Of a DNA stretch of 64,000 nucleotides, positions 1-11,659 are shown piece by piece. Within the stretch, counting starts at the first letter, position 1. Each line of letters begins with the position of its first letter. Source of the stretch: Pithys albifrons albifrons (Eukaryota; Chordata; Aves; Passeriformes; Thamnophilidae); contig NC_092471.1 of NCBI RefSeq assembly GCF_047495875.1, forward strand, positions 3,679,001-3,743,000, written 5' to 3'. Made by a program: the position numbers and the translations under genes. Under the pieces are notes generated by a model that made no database searches, was not told the DNA's origin, and was given only the letters and a program-made list of their open reading frames with translations.

Positions 1-985
1 TAACAACTGCAGGGGTTTGAATATTCTAAATTTGTTAGTTTAGAGCAGCAGCAAAGGGACAGAAGATGAATATCGACAAATAAAGTGGAGAACATGCTCC
101 ATTACCACTCCTTAGTTGTTTGATAGGAATGACCAGGGGCACATATTGTGGCATAATAAACCTTTACATCTTTAGGCACATTTCCTGTTCTTTCCTTTTT
201 AGCACAAATTGACTTATTCCCTTGGACCATAAAAGGAATATTTCTTTGTAGAATAATAAAAAAACCCAAAACTGTTTGCATCTTTCATGCTGCTGGTTTG
301 TGGAGTTTTATTTGTTTGTTTGGGTTTGTTGTTTTGGGGATTGTGGATTCGGTTTGTTTGTTTCAAAAAAGGAGAATCTTAAATCAAGCATAGATAAAGC
401 AATGAAGTGCAAAAAAATTATCCCATCTTCCTTCATTCCTGGCTTTGGTGACATGAAGTTTAAAGGCCAGGGCTATTTTGGTGAAGTTAGAGTGAAAGTT
501 ATCCTGATCTCCTTTAAGCACAAAAGAAATGAAGTTGCTGTCAGTTTTAGAGCTGTGTACAGACATTTATTTGATTCACACATCTTAGGTAGTCTTTTCT
601 TGTGATGGATGGATTCAAACTCTAAACTTTCTATTATTCTGAGATGGCCCTTGGTGCTGTGCAGCAGCTGCACTTACAGCACCTATTACCAGAAGATGCC
701 TTAAACAAAATACATCCATCAAGAAAAAGGTGACATATCTACACCAAAGGATTCCCAAGTGGAGAGTACAAGAGAGTCATTGCTATTCTAACAACATTTG
801 TTAGTTCCTTGAAATATTTTTCTCTCCATAAATATCTGTTTATTCATAAACCTGCCAACTTTGTATTTTCATGGGTACTGCTGCATCCCTTTCTAAGTCT
901 TCTGATCTTACAATTATCTACCAAGTAGCAGATAATTTACGTGATAACTTACAGATATTCTGATTTTCTAACCCCTTCTTATAGC
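1..985. other. Unique AT-rich non-coding sequence
   Basis: No recognisable gene or interspersed repeat is visible. Short open frames exist in several phases, but they overlap low-complexity T/G sequence or lack splice or start context. The only distinctive structure is the T/G tract described separately at 294-363. Confidence 0.5.
294..363. repeat. T/G-rich low-complexity tract
   Basis: The sequence is dominated by TTTG and TTTGG words (GTTTGTTTGGGTTTGTTG type) with interruptions. It is the mirror composition of the A/C tracts at 16335, 20799, 35600 and 51100. The 109-codon open frame crossing it is a by-product of a stretch in which stop codons are scarce. It is probably a decayed simple repeat. 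Confidence 0.7.
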
Positions 986-1240
986 CATAGAATCATAGAA
1001 TGGGTTGGGTTTGAAGAGCCCTTAAAGATCATCTAGTTCCCAACCCTCCTCCCATGGACAGAGACACCTTCCACTGGAACAGGCTGACCAGAATTCCATC
1101 AAACCTGGCCTTGTACACCCCCAAGGATGGGGCAGCCACAGCTTCTCTGGGCACCCTGTGCCAGTGTCTCACCATCCTCACAGCCAAGAATGTCTTTCTA
1201 ATATCTAATCTAAACCAACTCTTTTTAAGTTTGAAACACA
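986..1240 (-). mobile_element. CR1 LINE fragment, 3' end, minus strand
   Basis: Read on the plus strand, this begins with the reverse complement of the CR1 3' tail (ATAGAATCATAGAATGG) and the typical GGTTGGGTTTGAAGAGCCC and AAAGATCATCTAGTTCC words. It continues through the reverse complement of the last codons of ORF2: GGATGGGGCAGCCACAGC, then CTTCTCTGGGCACCCTGTGCC, then CTTTCTAATATCTAATCTAAA. The element therefore runs on the minus strand and is 5'-truncated near 1240, which is usual for CR1. The reading frame is broken, with many substitutions against the intact copy at 10974-11654, so this is a dead, fairly old copy. CR1 is a non-LTR retrotransposon that inserts by target-primed reverse transcription. 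Family identity is clear; the subfamily cannot be assigned by eye. Confidence 0.92.
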
Positions 1241-4200
1241 ACAAGAAGACAGCAACACAGACTAAAGGCTATTAAGTTGCTGATCTGCAAAGACACCGAC
1301 TGATGAAGTCTTCACCTCCTCAGTTAATCCTGTTTCTCTTGGGACTTTGTGTAGGAGTTGCATGATGTGGCAGTTATATAACCTGGCAGCCACTTTAAGA
1401 AGTAAATAAGATGCAGAATAAGCAAAAGGTTTTCACTCCCAAGTATCAGGATCATCAGAACTGATTCTGAGGAGGAATCAGCAATGGTTTGAAAGCCCCA
1501 AAGTAAAAGAAGACTCAAAAGCAAGTTATCCCTAATGGATTCCTTTATTTCACAATGAGTCACCTGCTCCTGTCTTGACCAAATCCTCAATTTGATCTCT
1601 TGCTTATTTTTATATCTGTAACAGCATTCTTCATTTTGCCTCTATTTTTTTTTCTGTCAGATGTCAACTTCCAAATTAGCGTCTTTCCTCAGCCATCTCT
1701 ATCCCAGGAGTTCACCTCCCTGATATGCAGCAGAGGAGGAGAAACAACATATTGCATGACAACCTGGCACCCAACACTGCTCTCTTCAAAAGAAGCTTTT
1801 CAGGCTTGCTGTCTCCACAACTGACTGTCAAACAAGATGCAAAAATGCACAGTGTGAGATGAATATTAAAGGGACATAACCTTTACGTGGTTAATGTCAT
1901 TATTTATTGAACTGGTGACTTTGGCACACAAGTTGATGTTGGGTTTGTGGGTTGCTTGGACCAATCCAAATGATCAGAGAACAACTGAAACAAATGAGGC
2001 TCAAGGTGTGTTGGGAAAATTCACATCTAAGCTTTCAGATGCACTGTTTGTGCCTGGGAAGGCAGAATGAAGAACTTTAGGTAAGGTTTATCAACACAGT
2101 GGCTGGCAAGGGCATCTTTGTTCACATAGGTCATCCTCAGAGAGAGACAAAATGGAACACATTAGTCAAGCCAGAAAAAGAGCCCATAACTGGGATTTTG
2201 GTTAAGATCTGGGTCTACCACAGCAAAGCAATGTGAAAATCCAGGCTGTACCCAGGCAAGAAGGAAATACAAGTTTCTAGTTTTTCAGATCCCAGTTCTC
2301 AAAGTTACAGTGAAGTCTCTCCCATGTTTGTGCCCATCTGTCTGATGGGCTGGAAGCCGAGACAGTGCTGGAATGGAGGCAGTGCCATTATCCCTGGACT
2401 GTAATTGGCTTGGCAGGATGGAGCAGCATGTACAGCCTCCTCCTGGTGGGAGAGAAAGAGGGAAGAGAAACCACAGCAAGAGAGCCAGATGTCACAGAGA
2501 CCTTAGAAGTGTGCTGGGCTGCAGAGGATGAGTGAACAAGCTGTCTGCTTTTGCTACACTGAAGCTGTTTCTTCCCATCCTCCACTCTCCTTGTTTTTTC
2601 CCAGTGGATACGACTTTATTCGTCTTGTTGGTTTTGTACTTCTCCCCAAAGGTGGTGCATTTCAGTGACTATGAGTCTGAAACATCCCACTTTTGATGAC
2701 CCTTCCCCTTTTCATGTGCCAGACATTGTTGTTAGCAGGAGATTGTGCAGGAACAGGGTGGTTTAAATGGCAAGAGAGGAGCAGGAAAGAAACAACAGGG
2801 CTTAATAAAAAAGGAATGACCACTTCATTTTGACAGTTTCTCAGTCCCTTTGGAAAACTTTCTTTAGTTTATCCCTTCCAGAAAGCCAGATCCCACTAGA
2901 GCTGTGATAGGAAACAACTCATATGTGGTCTTTAGAGCAAAGTTGGTCTGAGAATCAAGAATAAGACTAATTTAATTTTGTGGTATGTAGTACAATATGG
3001 CCCTGACCTACACCAGAACTTTGAAGCTTGAATGTCATAGTTGAATTAAACCATTGGATAAATTGGATAACTCTGCTGTGTGCCTTGAACTGTGAGAGCC
3101 ACCAAGGTAAATCCACAGCTCTCCCAGACCTGTGCTGGTCTTTACCCTCCTCCACTCCCTGCTGTTGGCCATGCATGCCAGATTTTGTCTAGCAGCCTAG
3201 AGAGGTAGGACACCTCTACAGCAGCACTGAACTGACCATAAAATAACCACAATAAAAACTTACACAAAAGAAAAAACAAATTTCACTGTAATTTTCTCAC
3301 TGGTTTTACATGAAAGAGTGTTTTTGGTTTCACCATTTTTCAGATTTTCAGTTCTAGTGTGTCACACCCACAGTGTGTTTCAGATCTCAGCAGAAGTGTA
3401 ACATCCATAAACATTTAAATAACTCCAGAATCCTCAGTTCAGAATGTTACCATAAACATTTCTCCAGAATCAAAGGTGAAAGAGAATTAAAGAGGTTCCA
3501 GATGGAGTGGACTTTAGCTAAAGAGGAAAAGTCAGAAGCTTACCCATCTGACAGACCTAGAGGCAACTCCAAAGCTGCCAGGAGCTGCCTTTGGAGGCTG
3601 CCAAGGAGACAGATGCTCATGCCAACGGTGCATAGATTGGCATCATTTATATCACATCAGGTCTCACGCTGTCACGGTGCCACAGTGCAAAGCACTAAGT
3701 CAGACAGCTAATATTTAGAAAAGAGCAGTCACACTGCATATATTTAGATCATATAGCCAGTAACAGTTTTCATATTATATTTACCCTCTTGGATCTTGAC
3801 TTTTAAGACATGGAAGCATGTCTGATCTCACTGTATTCATATAACTCTTAATGAAAAATTCACGTCTGCATCAAAGCATGAAGTAAAACTAAACCTTTAA
3901 TTTTGTACCAATTCAAAAACTTTGTTTTAAGTAGAGATCAAATAAGTGGTATTAATGTGAAAATTAGATCTTCCACTCATAAATTAATTCCTCACAAGGT
4001 CCAGGAATGCTTTGGGGGTTTTCCCTCCTTATATTCACTTTACAAAACTGAATATAAAGTGCAAAACTGAAAACACATAAACACAAAATACATATCTAAA
4101 ACCTGTTTTCCTTTTAGTGGATTCCCACGTTGTTCCTGACTTCATGCTCTGCCACTTGGAACATCTTTCTGCCTGCAAATAAATCCTGCTCTGTGTGGAG

Positions 4201-6389
4201 CATCAAGTGTAACCTGAGGCTCCTTGCAGCATACAAGTGTACAGATGTATTACAGCAAACATTCCCATTGCACGCTGTGTCGTGGCATTAGAACAAGTGC
4301 AAACCCTTGCCTGGAATTTTGGACACAAACTGGTTCAAACAAGCCTTGTTTAGGGGATCACTGTGCTGAGACTTCAGGTTTGATCACGCCGTCTGTTGAA
4401 AGCACAGAGTCTCAGGGAGCTCTCTGAATAGACCCAATAATCATCTAAATTCCAATATTAGCACAAAACTTCTGAGCAAAGCAGGGTACAAATGCACAGA
4501 GAAATCACTGTCCCAGCACACAGTAAATCAGTGCCCTCAAAAAAGAGCACTGCAGCTCTGAAATCCTTCCATAGCAGGAGGATCAACCTTGTTCTCTGCC
4601 GAGATCCCACCATAAAGTGTGTTAAAATCTGCCTCTCCCTGACTCAGAGCCTGAATAAACATTGACAATTATTTACCAGCTGTTTAGACAACATGTTTAC
4701 TTATCCTGGGGACTGTGCCATCCAAATATTGGGATTTCGTTAAGGAGCTTTGCCCTAAAGAAGCTCAGGGATTGAGACTTCTGAGTCCACTGGAGCAACA
4801 TGATAATTCTCCTGCTATGTTACCTGGAATCACCAAGGGCTGATCTGGAAGGCTCCTTGCAGAAGGTCCTACTGCTGCTCAAGTCCTCAGCAGCCTGGTG
4901 GAACAGCATGGTTCTGGGGGAAAAACCAAATGCATCACCCCTCTGCCAGACACTGCATAAACAACTACACAGCTTTGTTCATCTGGGGCCTTTCTGATGC
5001 ATCTTTGGCTTAGCCACCAAACACTCCCTAAAAATCCTCTATTGTCCATGGTGTTCTTGCTGAATGCTGGTGTCCCTTTCACATGCAAGGAAAAAATCCT
5101 CCCAAGTTCTCCATCTCTTCCCAAAGAACTGAATCTAACCTGCTGACTTCCTAAAAATCTGTAGCTAAGCATCCCCAGCCCACTTATTTCATGGCCAAAC
5201 ATTCTGCTCTCAAATCCCTGCACTTGGGAGACTTTTGATACATTCAAAATATGGATCAGTTCCTCAGACACATCAGCAGAAGCTCTGAGTGAACTGTGCC
5301 CAGAGAGCTGCAGGACTGTGACAGCTGGAGCCAGATAACCCTTTGCTGCATTTATTGGCAACTGGAAGAGGCAGAGGAATCATTTCAGGACAAGCCTCAA
5401 GAACTGATGAGGTCAGATAATCTTGAGTAAGGGATTAATATTTCTGGGATGAAGAACTCTCCTTGTCTGGAAACACAGATCACATTTCAAACCCAAAATG
5501 CAACACATTTCATGTTAAAATATATATTGACCCAGTCTAAGAATTCAGATTTTTTCCCCTCAAGATATTCTATAGAGTGTGTGCAGCATTGTGAATGCAA
5601 AAAGTACTTAAATCACATTCATATTTTGCAAACTCTGTGAATATATAGAATATATTTAAATTATATATACATAACAGATATTTGAAAAGAATGTAACATT
5701 ATATTCGCATAATCTAATGAATTTATACCCAGTTCCTTTAATGTGGCAGAAATTATAAGTGAGTGGATTTAGTCTCTTCAGAATTCAAATTTTCTTTCTT
5801 TACTAATGGTACAGTCCTTAAAATCCACAATATTATCCCCAGTACTAAATATGAAGCTGATATTCTCTTTGCTAAAATTAACATCTGTTTTCTTCACGAA
5901 GGCAAACTAAAAAGCTTATTTGTGTTTCAGGAATTATGTCTTTCTGCTCTCAATCACATCAGTGAAAAGAAGACATTTGGCTGTTTCATGGAAAGCATCT
6001 TTCTTATGTCTCACATCTAATTCTAAATTATACAGCATTTAAAAAGTACGAGTAATACCAAAAAAAACCCCTCAAACACATGGAAAATGGAAAGGATGCA
6101 AAGCACAGAGAACAGACATGGGACAGATCACAGTGCCATGGATTGCATGTTTTTCAGCCCCTACATGAAGTCACAAAGAATCTCCTTTGGTCAATAAGTG
6201 AAACACAGTCTTTTCAGTCTTTAACCCCCCCCAAATTTCAGTTTGATCTGGTTTTGACAGCTGCAATAGAAAGAGGGAGTTTGAGAGAGGGGTTTCCCCC
6301 ATTTATCAATGAACTTTCTGTCATGTCACACTCACCCCAAGGGCAGCAGTTCATACACAGACCTCTCCCTTTGCAATAAGCACCCTCTA
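1241..6389. other. Unique non-coding sequence
   Basis: No gene, repeat family or RNA gene is recognisable in this 5 kb. The longest open frame (4879-5361, minus, 160 codons) has no recognisable domain, and its putative start has no supporting context. I treat it as a chance frame. Around 5640-5760 the sequence becomes very A/T-rich (TATATA words) without a clean repeat unit. Confidence 0.5.
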
Positions 6390-6711
6390 CATTGCGGTGG
6401 CTAAAAACCATCTTCAGTCTGTGACATGTCCTGCTGTGGCTAAAAACCATTTCCAGTGCTGTGACATGTCCTGTTGTGGCTAAAAACCACCTCCAGTGCT
6501 GTGACATGTCCTGTTGTGGCTAAAAACCACCTCCAGTGCTGTGACATGTCCTGCTGTGGCTAAAAACCACCTCCAGTGCTGTGACATGTCCTGTTGTGGC
6601 TAAAAACCACCTCCAGTGCTGTGACATGTCCTGTTGTGGCTAAAAACCACCTCCAGTGCTGTGACATGTCCTGTTGTGGCTAAAAACCACCTCCAGTGCT
6701 GTGACATGTCC
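6390..6711. repeat. 40-bp minisatellite, 8 units
   Basis: A unit of 40 bp, starting GTGACATGTCCTGTTGTGGC and continuing TAAAAACCACCTCCAGTGCT, recurs with starts at 6421, 6461, 6501, 6541, 6581, 6621 and 6661. A partial unit follows at 6701. A divergent first unit lies at about 6390-6420, with GTGGC at 6397 and a period of 39. The left-hand copies differ (CCATCTTCAGTCT, CCATTTCCAGT); the right-hand copies are nearly identical (CCACCTCCAGT, with C/T variants in CTGYTGTGG). That gradient suggests recent expansion of the right side. The array is open in several frames on both strands because 40 bp cycles the phase, so the open frames across it are not evidence of protein. Each unit holds the palindrome GACATGTC. 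Length polymorphism is expected for such an array. Confidence 0.97.
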
Positions 6712-6733
6712 TCTTCTCCACTGGGACATGCCC
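6702..6733. promoter_or_regulatory. Possible p53-type response element at the array edge
   Basis: The last minisatellite unit supplies TGACATGTCC (6702-6711). This matches the p53 half-site consensus RRRCWWGYYY at 9 of 10 positions. Twelve bases further is GGACATGCCC (6724-6733), a 10 of 10 match. The published consensus tolerates spacers of 0-13 bp, although long spacers bind weakly. Seven more copies of the 9/10 half-site lie upstream at 40-bp intervals. The match is seen directly; function is inference. No nearby promoter is visible. Confidence 0.25.
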
Positions 6734-9700
6734 CAGTCAGCAGCACAGGAGGGCCCTGGGCCAGGTTGGCTCAACTCCAGCAATTGGGACCTCCCTGCTG
6801 TTATGCTCATCTTTCTGAGCAGGAATTCAGAACTCTGGGTAAACTTGGAGAGTTCTTCCTTAGTGCCCACAGATAAGACCCTGAGGTCACTAAAAATCCA
6901 AGAGCCAAGCAAGTCCCCAAACCAGAATTAATCACTAGAACCATTCCTGACTTCCTTCTACTATCCTTTACCACAAAGATAAACAAGAGCAAAATACTCT
7001 GAGTCAAAGCTCACTGAGCTCATTGTCCTTTCCTCACCAACAGCCACAGAGGAGTGTCCTGTGCTGAGAGTAAGGCCAGGCCAAGCACTCCCAGTCCTTC
7101 CCCTTGGTGCTCTCTTGGCCTCCAACCATTCTCAGCTCAGAAACCTGCTGGGCTCCACATCAGCTCTTAATAACTCTCTCAGGACTTCCTTGGTGTGGAC
7201 TTCTGAGCCATGATGAGCACAGCCAGAACACAGGAATGATGGTTTTGGGGCTTCTGAGAGAACAGGGATAGAAGAATTTAATTGTGACTAAATCATCCTT
7301 GAAATCCCCTCACTACCTGAGCAAGCAGAGTTGTTAACTCCTGCTGCTTGGGTAAGTGCTAAGTGTGATGCTTCGTTTATTCACGTACTCATTACTCTTC
7401 CACTGCTCCTCAATGTGTCCTCAGGCAGAGCAGGAGTCCTCTGTCCTTGTCTGCATAAATCAGAATAACCACATTTCCCAGGTCTGCTTTTGTGCAATTA
7501 TAGTGCAGGACCTCTAAATCACAGACAATTTTCTCTACTCTTGGATTGCTGCTGACCAAGAGGAGCTTTAAACAGTGTTTATGCAATATAAATAAATTAA
7601 CACATTTATAAGACCTTTAGAGAAGGTAATATTTTAAAATACATATTTGAATTTGATATTTACTACAGCAAACTTGTAGCCTGCCATTACTGATGTGGAA
7701 GGTGATTCAAATTGACAGGTAGCTCTTCCTATTTTACTGAGGAAAGTAAGTTCTACACAAGTAACTATAAAGTTGCAGTTGCCAAACTATTTGTAGAACA
7801 AGATAATTTTTTAGGAATTCCTAGGAGGCAAAAAAAGAAAGAAAGTCAGACTGTCTAATCAAAATATGAAACTCCCAGTAGGAGAAGAAAGCTTCAACCT
7901 TCCAGATATAAAATATATTACAGAGCATTCACACTTGAGCAATTGATAGGATGGTTTAGAGAGACAGCCATGCAGTCAGCAGAATAGATAACCTTGGGGG
8001 AAAAAAAAGTATATGAAATTTCTGTCCCTCCAGGTATTATTCATTTGCTGAAACTGGAGGAGATCCAAAGCTTCAGACCATTAAGAATACATTAAAAAAA
8101 TAAAAGTTGTTAGCTCATACGCATTAAGGTTTTTAGTCTGTTTTGACTTATGGAATATCAAAGGCAAGAAATCTCATTTTTAATAACAGAAAATACCAAG
8201 TTATCTTATTTTAATCGAGGTGTTACTGCAGTCTCTTAGAAATCGTGACTGATCTTTTCATTTGAAAAGTACAACGTGGTTTTTCAACAGATATTGGCAA
8301 TTCTTTAGGGCCCAATCCAAAGACAAAAGCTTTCCTGTTGCCTCCCTAGGTTTTGTGTGAGGCCTTTAGTAAACTGAAATGAAACGAAACCCCAGAGCGC
8401 TGTCCCACGTTGCCATTTATCAAGCAGGCAGCTCCGAGTGCAGCAGCACTCACAGGCACAGCCTCTCTGTCATTCCCAGAGAAAGAAGTTCCAAGTGGAA
8501 GGCAGGATGGAATTCAAACACTCGTTTTACAACAGAGAAACAAAATGTGCCACAGCACAGGGCTTGCTATGAGCAAGAGGAATGTTAACTGTGGTCACAG
8601 GGCAAAGATGCAGCCTCAGCCTAAATCAAACCCTTGGAGGAACCCAAATGCTTCCTGATGTCAGATACTGGCAGCAGGATGTTTGACTGAACTACTTTTA
8701 ATCTCAAGGTCAGCCAAGACATTTTAAAGAGATTTAGACAAAATGCCCTTTTGCCAAAAAAATTTAATCTCTTTTTTCTACTTGTTGGAGTTATTCTTCT
8801 TCCATGCTGAGTGCACAGATCTCTTCCACTTTACTCCTCCAGGGTTCTTGTCACCCACCTTTGATGGAAGAAATGGGAGTACTGTGAGAATTTGAGAACA
8901 GATGCAAACCACAAGCAGGTCCCAGTGGGAAAGACTCAACACTTGAAGAAAGAACTATGCAGAGACATGCAAATTTCTCCATTTGAAGAAGAAATTAGGA
9001 ATTGGGAACGAAGAACACATGCTGCTCAGTCAGGATTCCTATACTGCATTAGGAGCTAAAACTTTGAAAAGCATCAGATTTCAGCTTTTGATTAGGGAGG
9101 GTTCCATTGCCCACCTGTATTTGGAACCCAGTAGATAAAATATGAAATATTTTACAGAAATAGACATAAAATAAGAGAGAGATTATTAACATTCCAGCCT
9201 GCAAACTGGCACATAAAAAGCTACACACATCCCGCATCATTCAGGCTGTGCATGAGTCAAATCACTGAAGTTGCACTCACTTATTAGCAAGAATGTAACT
9301 GAGTAGTAAACACCTGCCCTAAGAGAAAATGTTCCTTAATTTGTTTTTTTAACCCATTTATATGTTATAAATTATATAATAAATTATACAAAATTATATT
9401 TAAACATAATTATATAAATTATATTAAGTTATATTTGCTTAAAAGCATCAGACTGTTTGGATTCTCACAACAGCCAAAATCGTTTCTGTCTAGAATAGTT
9501 TAAAAAAGTTGACAGAGACTTTTATATAGTTGTGGTCTGCTGAAATCTTCATTTTTAATATAATAAATATTTAGTAAAAGATATTCAATAATTCCACTTA
9601 CTACACACCATAAGAAATGACTGGAACCAAATATCACTGTGCTTCTGTTGTACAGTATTTTTAAGATTAATTAGGACTAAAATTTAGGAAGAATTCCTAC

Positions 9701-10889
9701 CATGCATTTTTTTTTCTGCCCACATATTATGATTTCTATATTGGGATGAAAGTCTTTTGCCATTCTCTAAAGTCTGGGAGAAGCTATTCACTAACTCTGA
9801 ATTTATGAATCCAAACTAATGAAATCCCACCTTTTCTTGTTTTAAAGCCTATTTGATCACTGAGGATTGAAAAGAAAAATCAGTGAGTCTTTACTACGAG
9901 GCTTTCAGAAGAAGACATAGGAAGGGGTAGATGAGATGTTGATAAGTGGCAGGTTTCCAGGGAGGGATCCATGTGGCTCCCCAGATAATCCTGAGCATGA
10001 TGAAAGTTCTCTTTGATCCAAATCCTGCAGTTTCAGACTCTTCCCTCCCACCCTGAAATGGGCCTTAATAACCCCAACATCAGAACAAAGTTCTCATTGG
10101 CCAGGAGATGTTCAGCTATCACAGAACATTCCTCAGAGTTCTCCAGGCTCTTCAAAAGTCACCAAATTCTTGCTGTAAGAATAAACTCTCCCTGGAAAAA
10201 CATGGCATCAAGAATGGGGCAATTCTGCTGAAATGTGGTGGAAATGTGTTCAGATTTAAGCAGCAGTTCTACTGGAAGGTGTTTCTGTTTCCTACAGTTT
10301 GAAAAATGGGCAAATACCCATTTATTTTAAAAGTCCCTTGATTCCTAAATGACACATCAAATGGATCCTTCAATTTTGGCAGTGAAAACAGACAGTCTGC
10401 CCCTATTTTGACCTTCAGTGGCACAAGAGGAGTCAGTGGAAGCTGCAAGCACACAGAATCCCTGGAATTAGGCTGGGTGTAGGAACTCAGGGTGAAAGGA
10501 GGATTTTTGATGAAGCTGAGAGGATCTTTGGCATTACCAGGTGTGCTGGTGGCAAGATTAAATCTGTTACTGTGTTTATATTTTTAAGAGATCCAATGTG
10601 CAAGCTGGCAACTGCTGTAGTACCTTTTCGTAGCACTGGGCATTGCTAAGGTTGTTTTACAGCTGCTTAGGAGGCAAAGAGCTGATTTCCTACATCTTAC
10701 AAACTCCTAATTTCCACAATGAACATAATACATGGTCTGCTACATAATTCTTTCATGCCCATGTTTTTAAACTGAATATACTGCCTTTTATTTCACAGAC
10801 CTCTCTCCATATAAATATGGATGTCCCAGGAGCAGGGAAAGCTGTAAAGTCTATTTGCACTGCAGGTATTTTCTGAGGTTGCATAAATA
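6712..10889. other. Unique non-coding sequence
   Basis: No recognisable gene or repeat family. A segment at about 8380-8480 retains several CpG dinucleotides (AACGAAA, AGCGCT, CACGTT, CCGAGT) in an otherwise CpG-poor region. An extremely A/T-rich patch lies at 9350-9437. Open frames here are short and unsupported. Confidence 0.5.
9350..9437. repeat. A/T-rich low-complexity patch
   Basis: Almost entirely A and T, built from irregular ATTATATAAATTATA words with several partial palindromes. No fixed unit is maintained, so it is low complexity rather than a clean microsatellite. Confidence 0.8.
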
Positions 10890-11659
10890 AGAATCACAGA
10901 ATCATAGAATGGATTGGGCTGGAAAAGACCTCCGAGATCATCGATTCCAACCCTTGGTCCAACTCCAGTCCCTTTACCAGATCATGGCACTCAGTGCCAC
11001 GGCCAATCTGCATTTAAAAATCTCCAGGGATGGTGAATCCACCCCCTCTCTGGGCAGCCCATTCCAATGCCTGAGCACTCTCTCTGTAAAGAATTTTTTT
11101 CTGCTCTCCAACTTAAATTTCCCCTGGCAGAGCTTGAGCCCATCGTGCCCCCTTGTCCTATTGCTGAGTGCCTGGGAGAAGAGACCAACCCCCACCTGGC
11201 CAGAACTTCCCTTCAGGCAGTTCCAGACAGTGCTGAGGTCACCTCTGAGCCTCCTCTTCTCCAGGCTGAACACCCCCAGCTCCCTCAGCCTCTCCCCATA
11301 GGACTTGTGCTCCAGTCCCTTCACCAGCCTCGTTGCTCTTCTCTGGCCCCGCTCCAGCCCCTCAATCTCTTTCCTGAACTGAGGGGCCCAGAACTGAACA
11401 CAACACTCAAGGTGTGGCCTCCCCAAGGCAGAGTCCAGGGGAAGGGTCACTGCCCTGGGCCTGCTGGCCACGCTAGTTTGGATCCAGGCCAGGATCCCAT
11501 TGGCCTTCTTGGCCACCTGGGCACACTGTTGGCTCATGTTGAGCTTCCTGTCCCTCAGTCCCCCCAGGTCCCTCTGCCTGTCCCTCTCCAGCCACTCTGT
11601 GCCCAGCCTGGAGCGCTGCAGGGGGTTGTTGTGGCCAAAGTGCAGGACCTGCACTTTGA
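10890..11659 (-). mobile_element. CR1 LINE, 5'-truncated copy, minus strand
   Basis: The plus strand opens with the reverse complement of a CR1 3' tail (GAATCACAGAATCATAGAATGG, with two tail repeats). It then passes through the short 3' UTR and the C-terminal part of ORF2 in reverse. The element is 5'-truncated at about 11659, just after the codons for the conserved VLHFG motif. At about 770 bp it is the longest transposon fragment in the window and the least decayed, since its coding part is still open. A perfect 9-bp inverted repeat (11658-11666 and 11678-11686) abuts the truncation point. No clear target-site duplication is visible, which is normal for CR1. Confidence 0.96.
10974..11654 (-). 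pseudogene. CR1 ORF2 C-terminal fragment (reverse transcriptase C-terminus), open frame
   Basis: A 226-codon open frame on the minus strand encodes the part of CR1 ORF2 downstream of the catalytic reverse transcriptase core. Family-typical motifs run in order: VLHFGHNNP near the start, [17 protein letters not shown] at about residues 30-46, [31 protein letters not shown] at about 77-95, [49 protein letters not shown] and [11 protein letters not shown] near the end. The [22 protein letters not shown] and WNGLPRE blocks are hallmarks of this region in bird CR1. The endonuclease and the FADD-type polymerase site lie upstream in a full element and are absent here, so the product could not be active. 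The apparent initiator is only where the frame happens to open. Absence of stops over 226 codons points to a relatively young insertion. Confidence 0.93.

Noticed and set aside
4879..5361. 160-codon minus-strand open frame
   Set aside because: No recognisable motif, no splice or promoter context, and a frame of this length can occur by chance in 64 kb read in six frames. Could be revisited if conservation were shown.
6238..6931. Several 80-90 codon frames over the minisatellite
   Set aside because: They are repeats of the 40-bp unit read in rotating phases, not genes.
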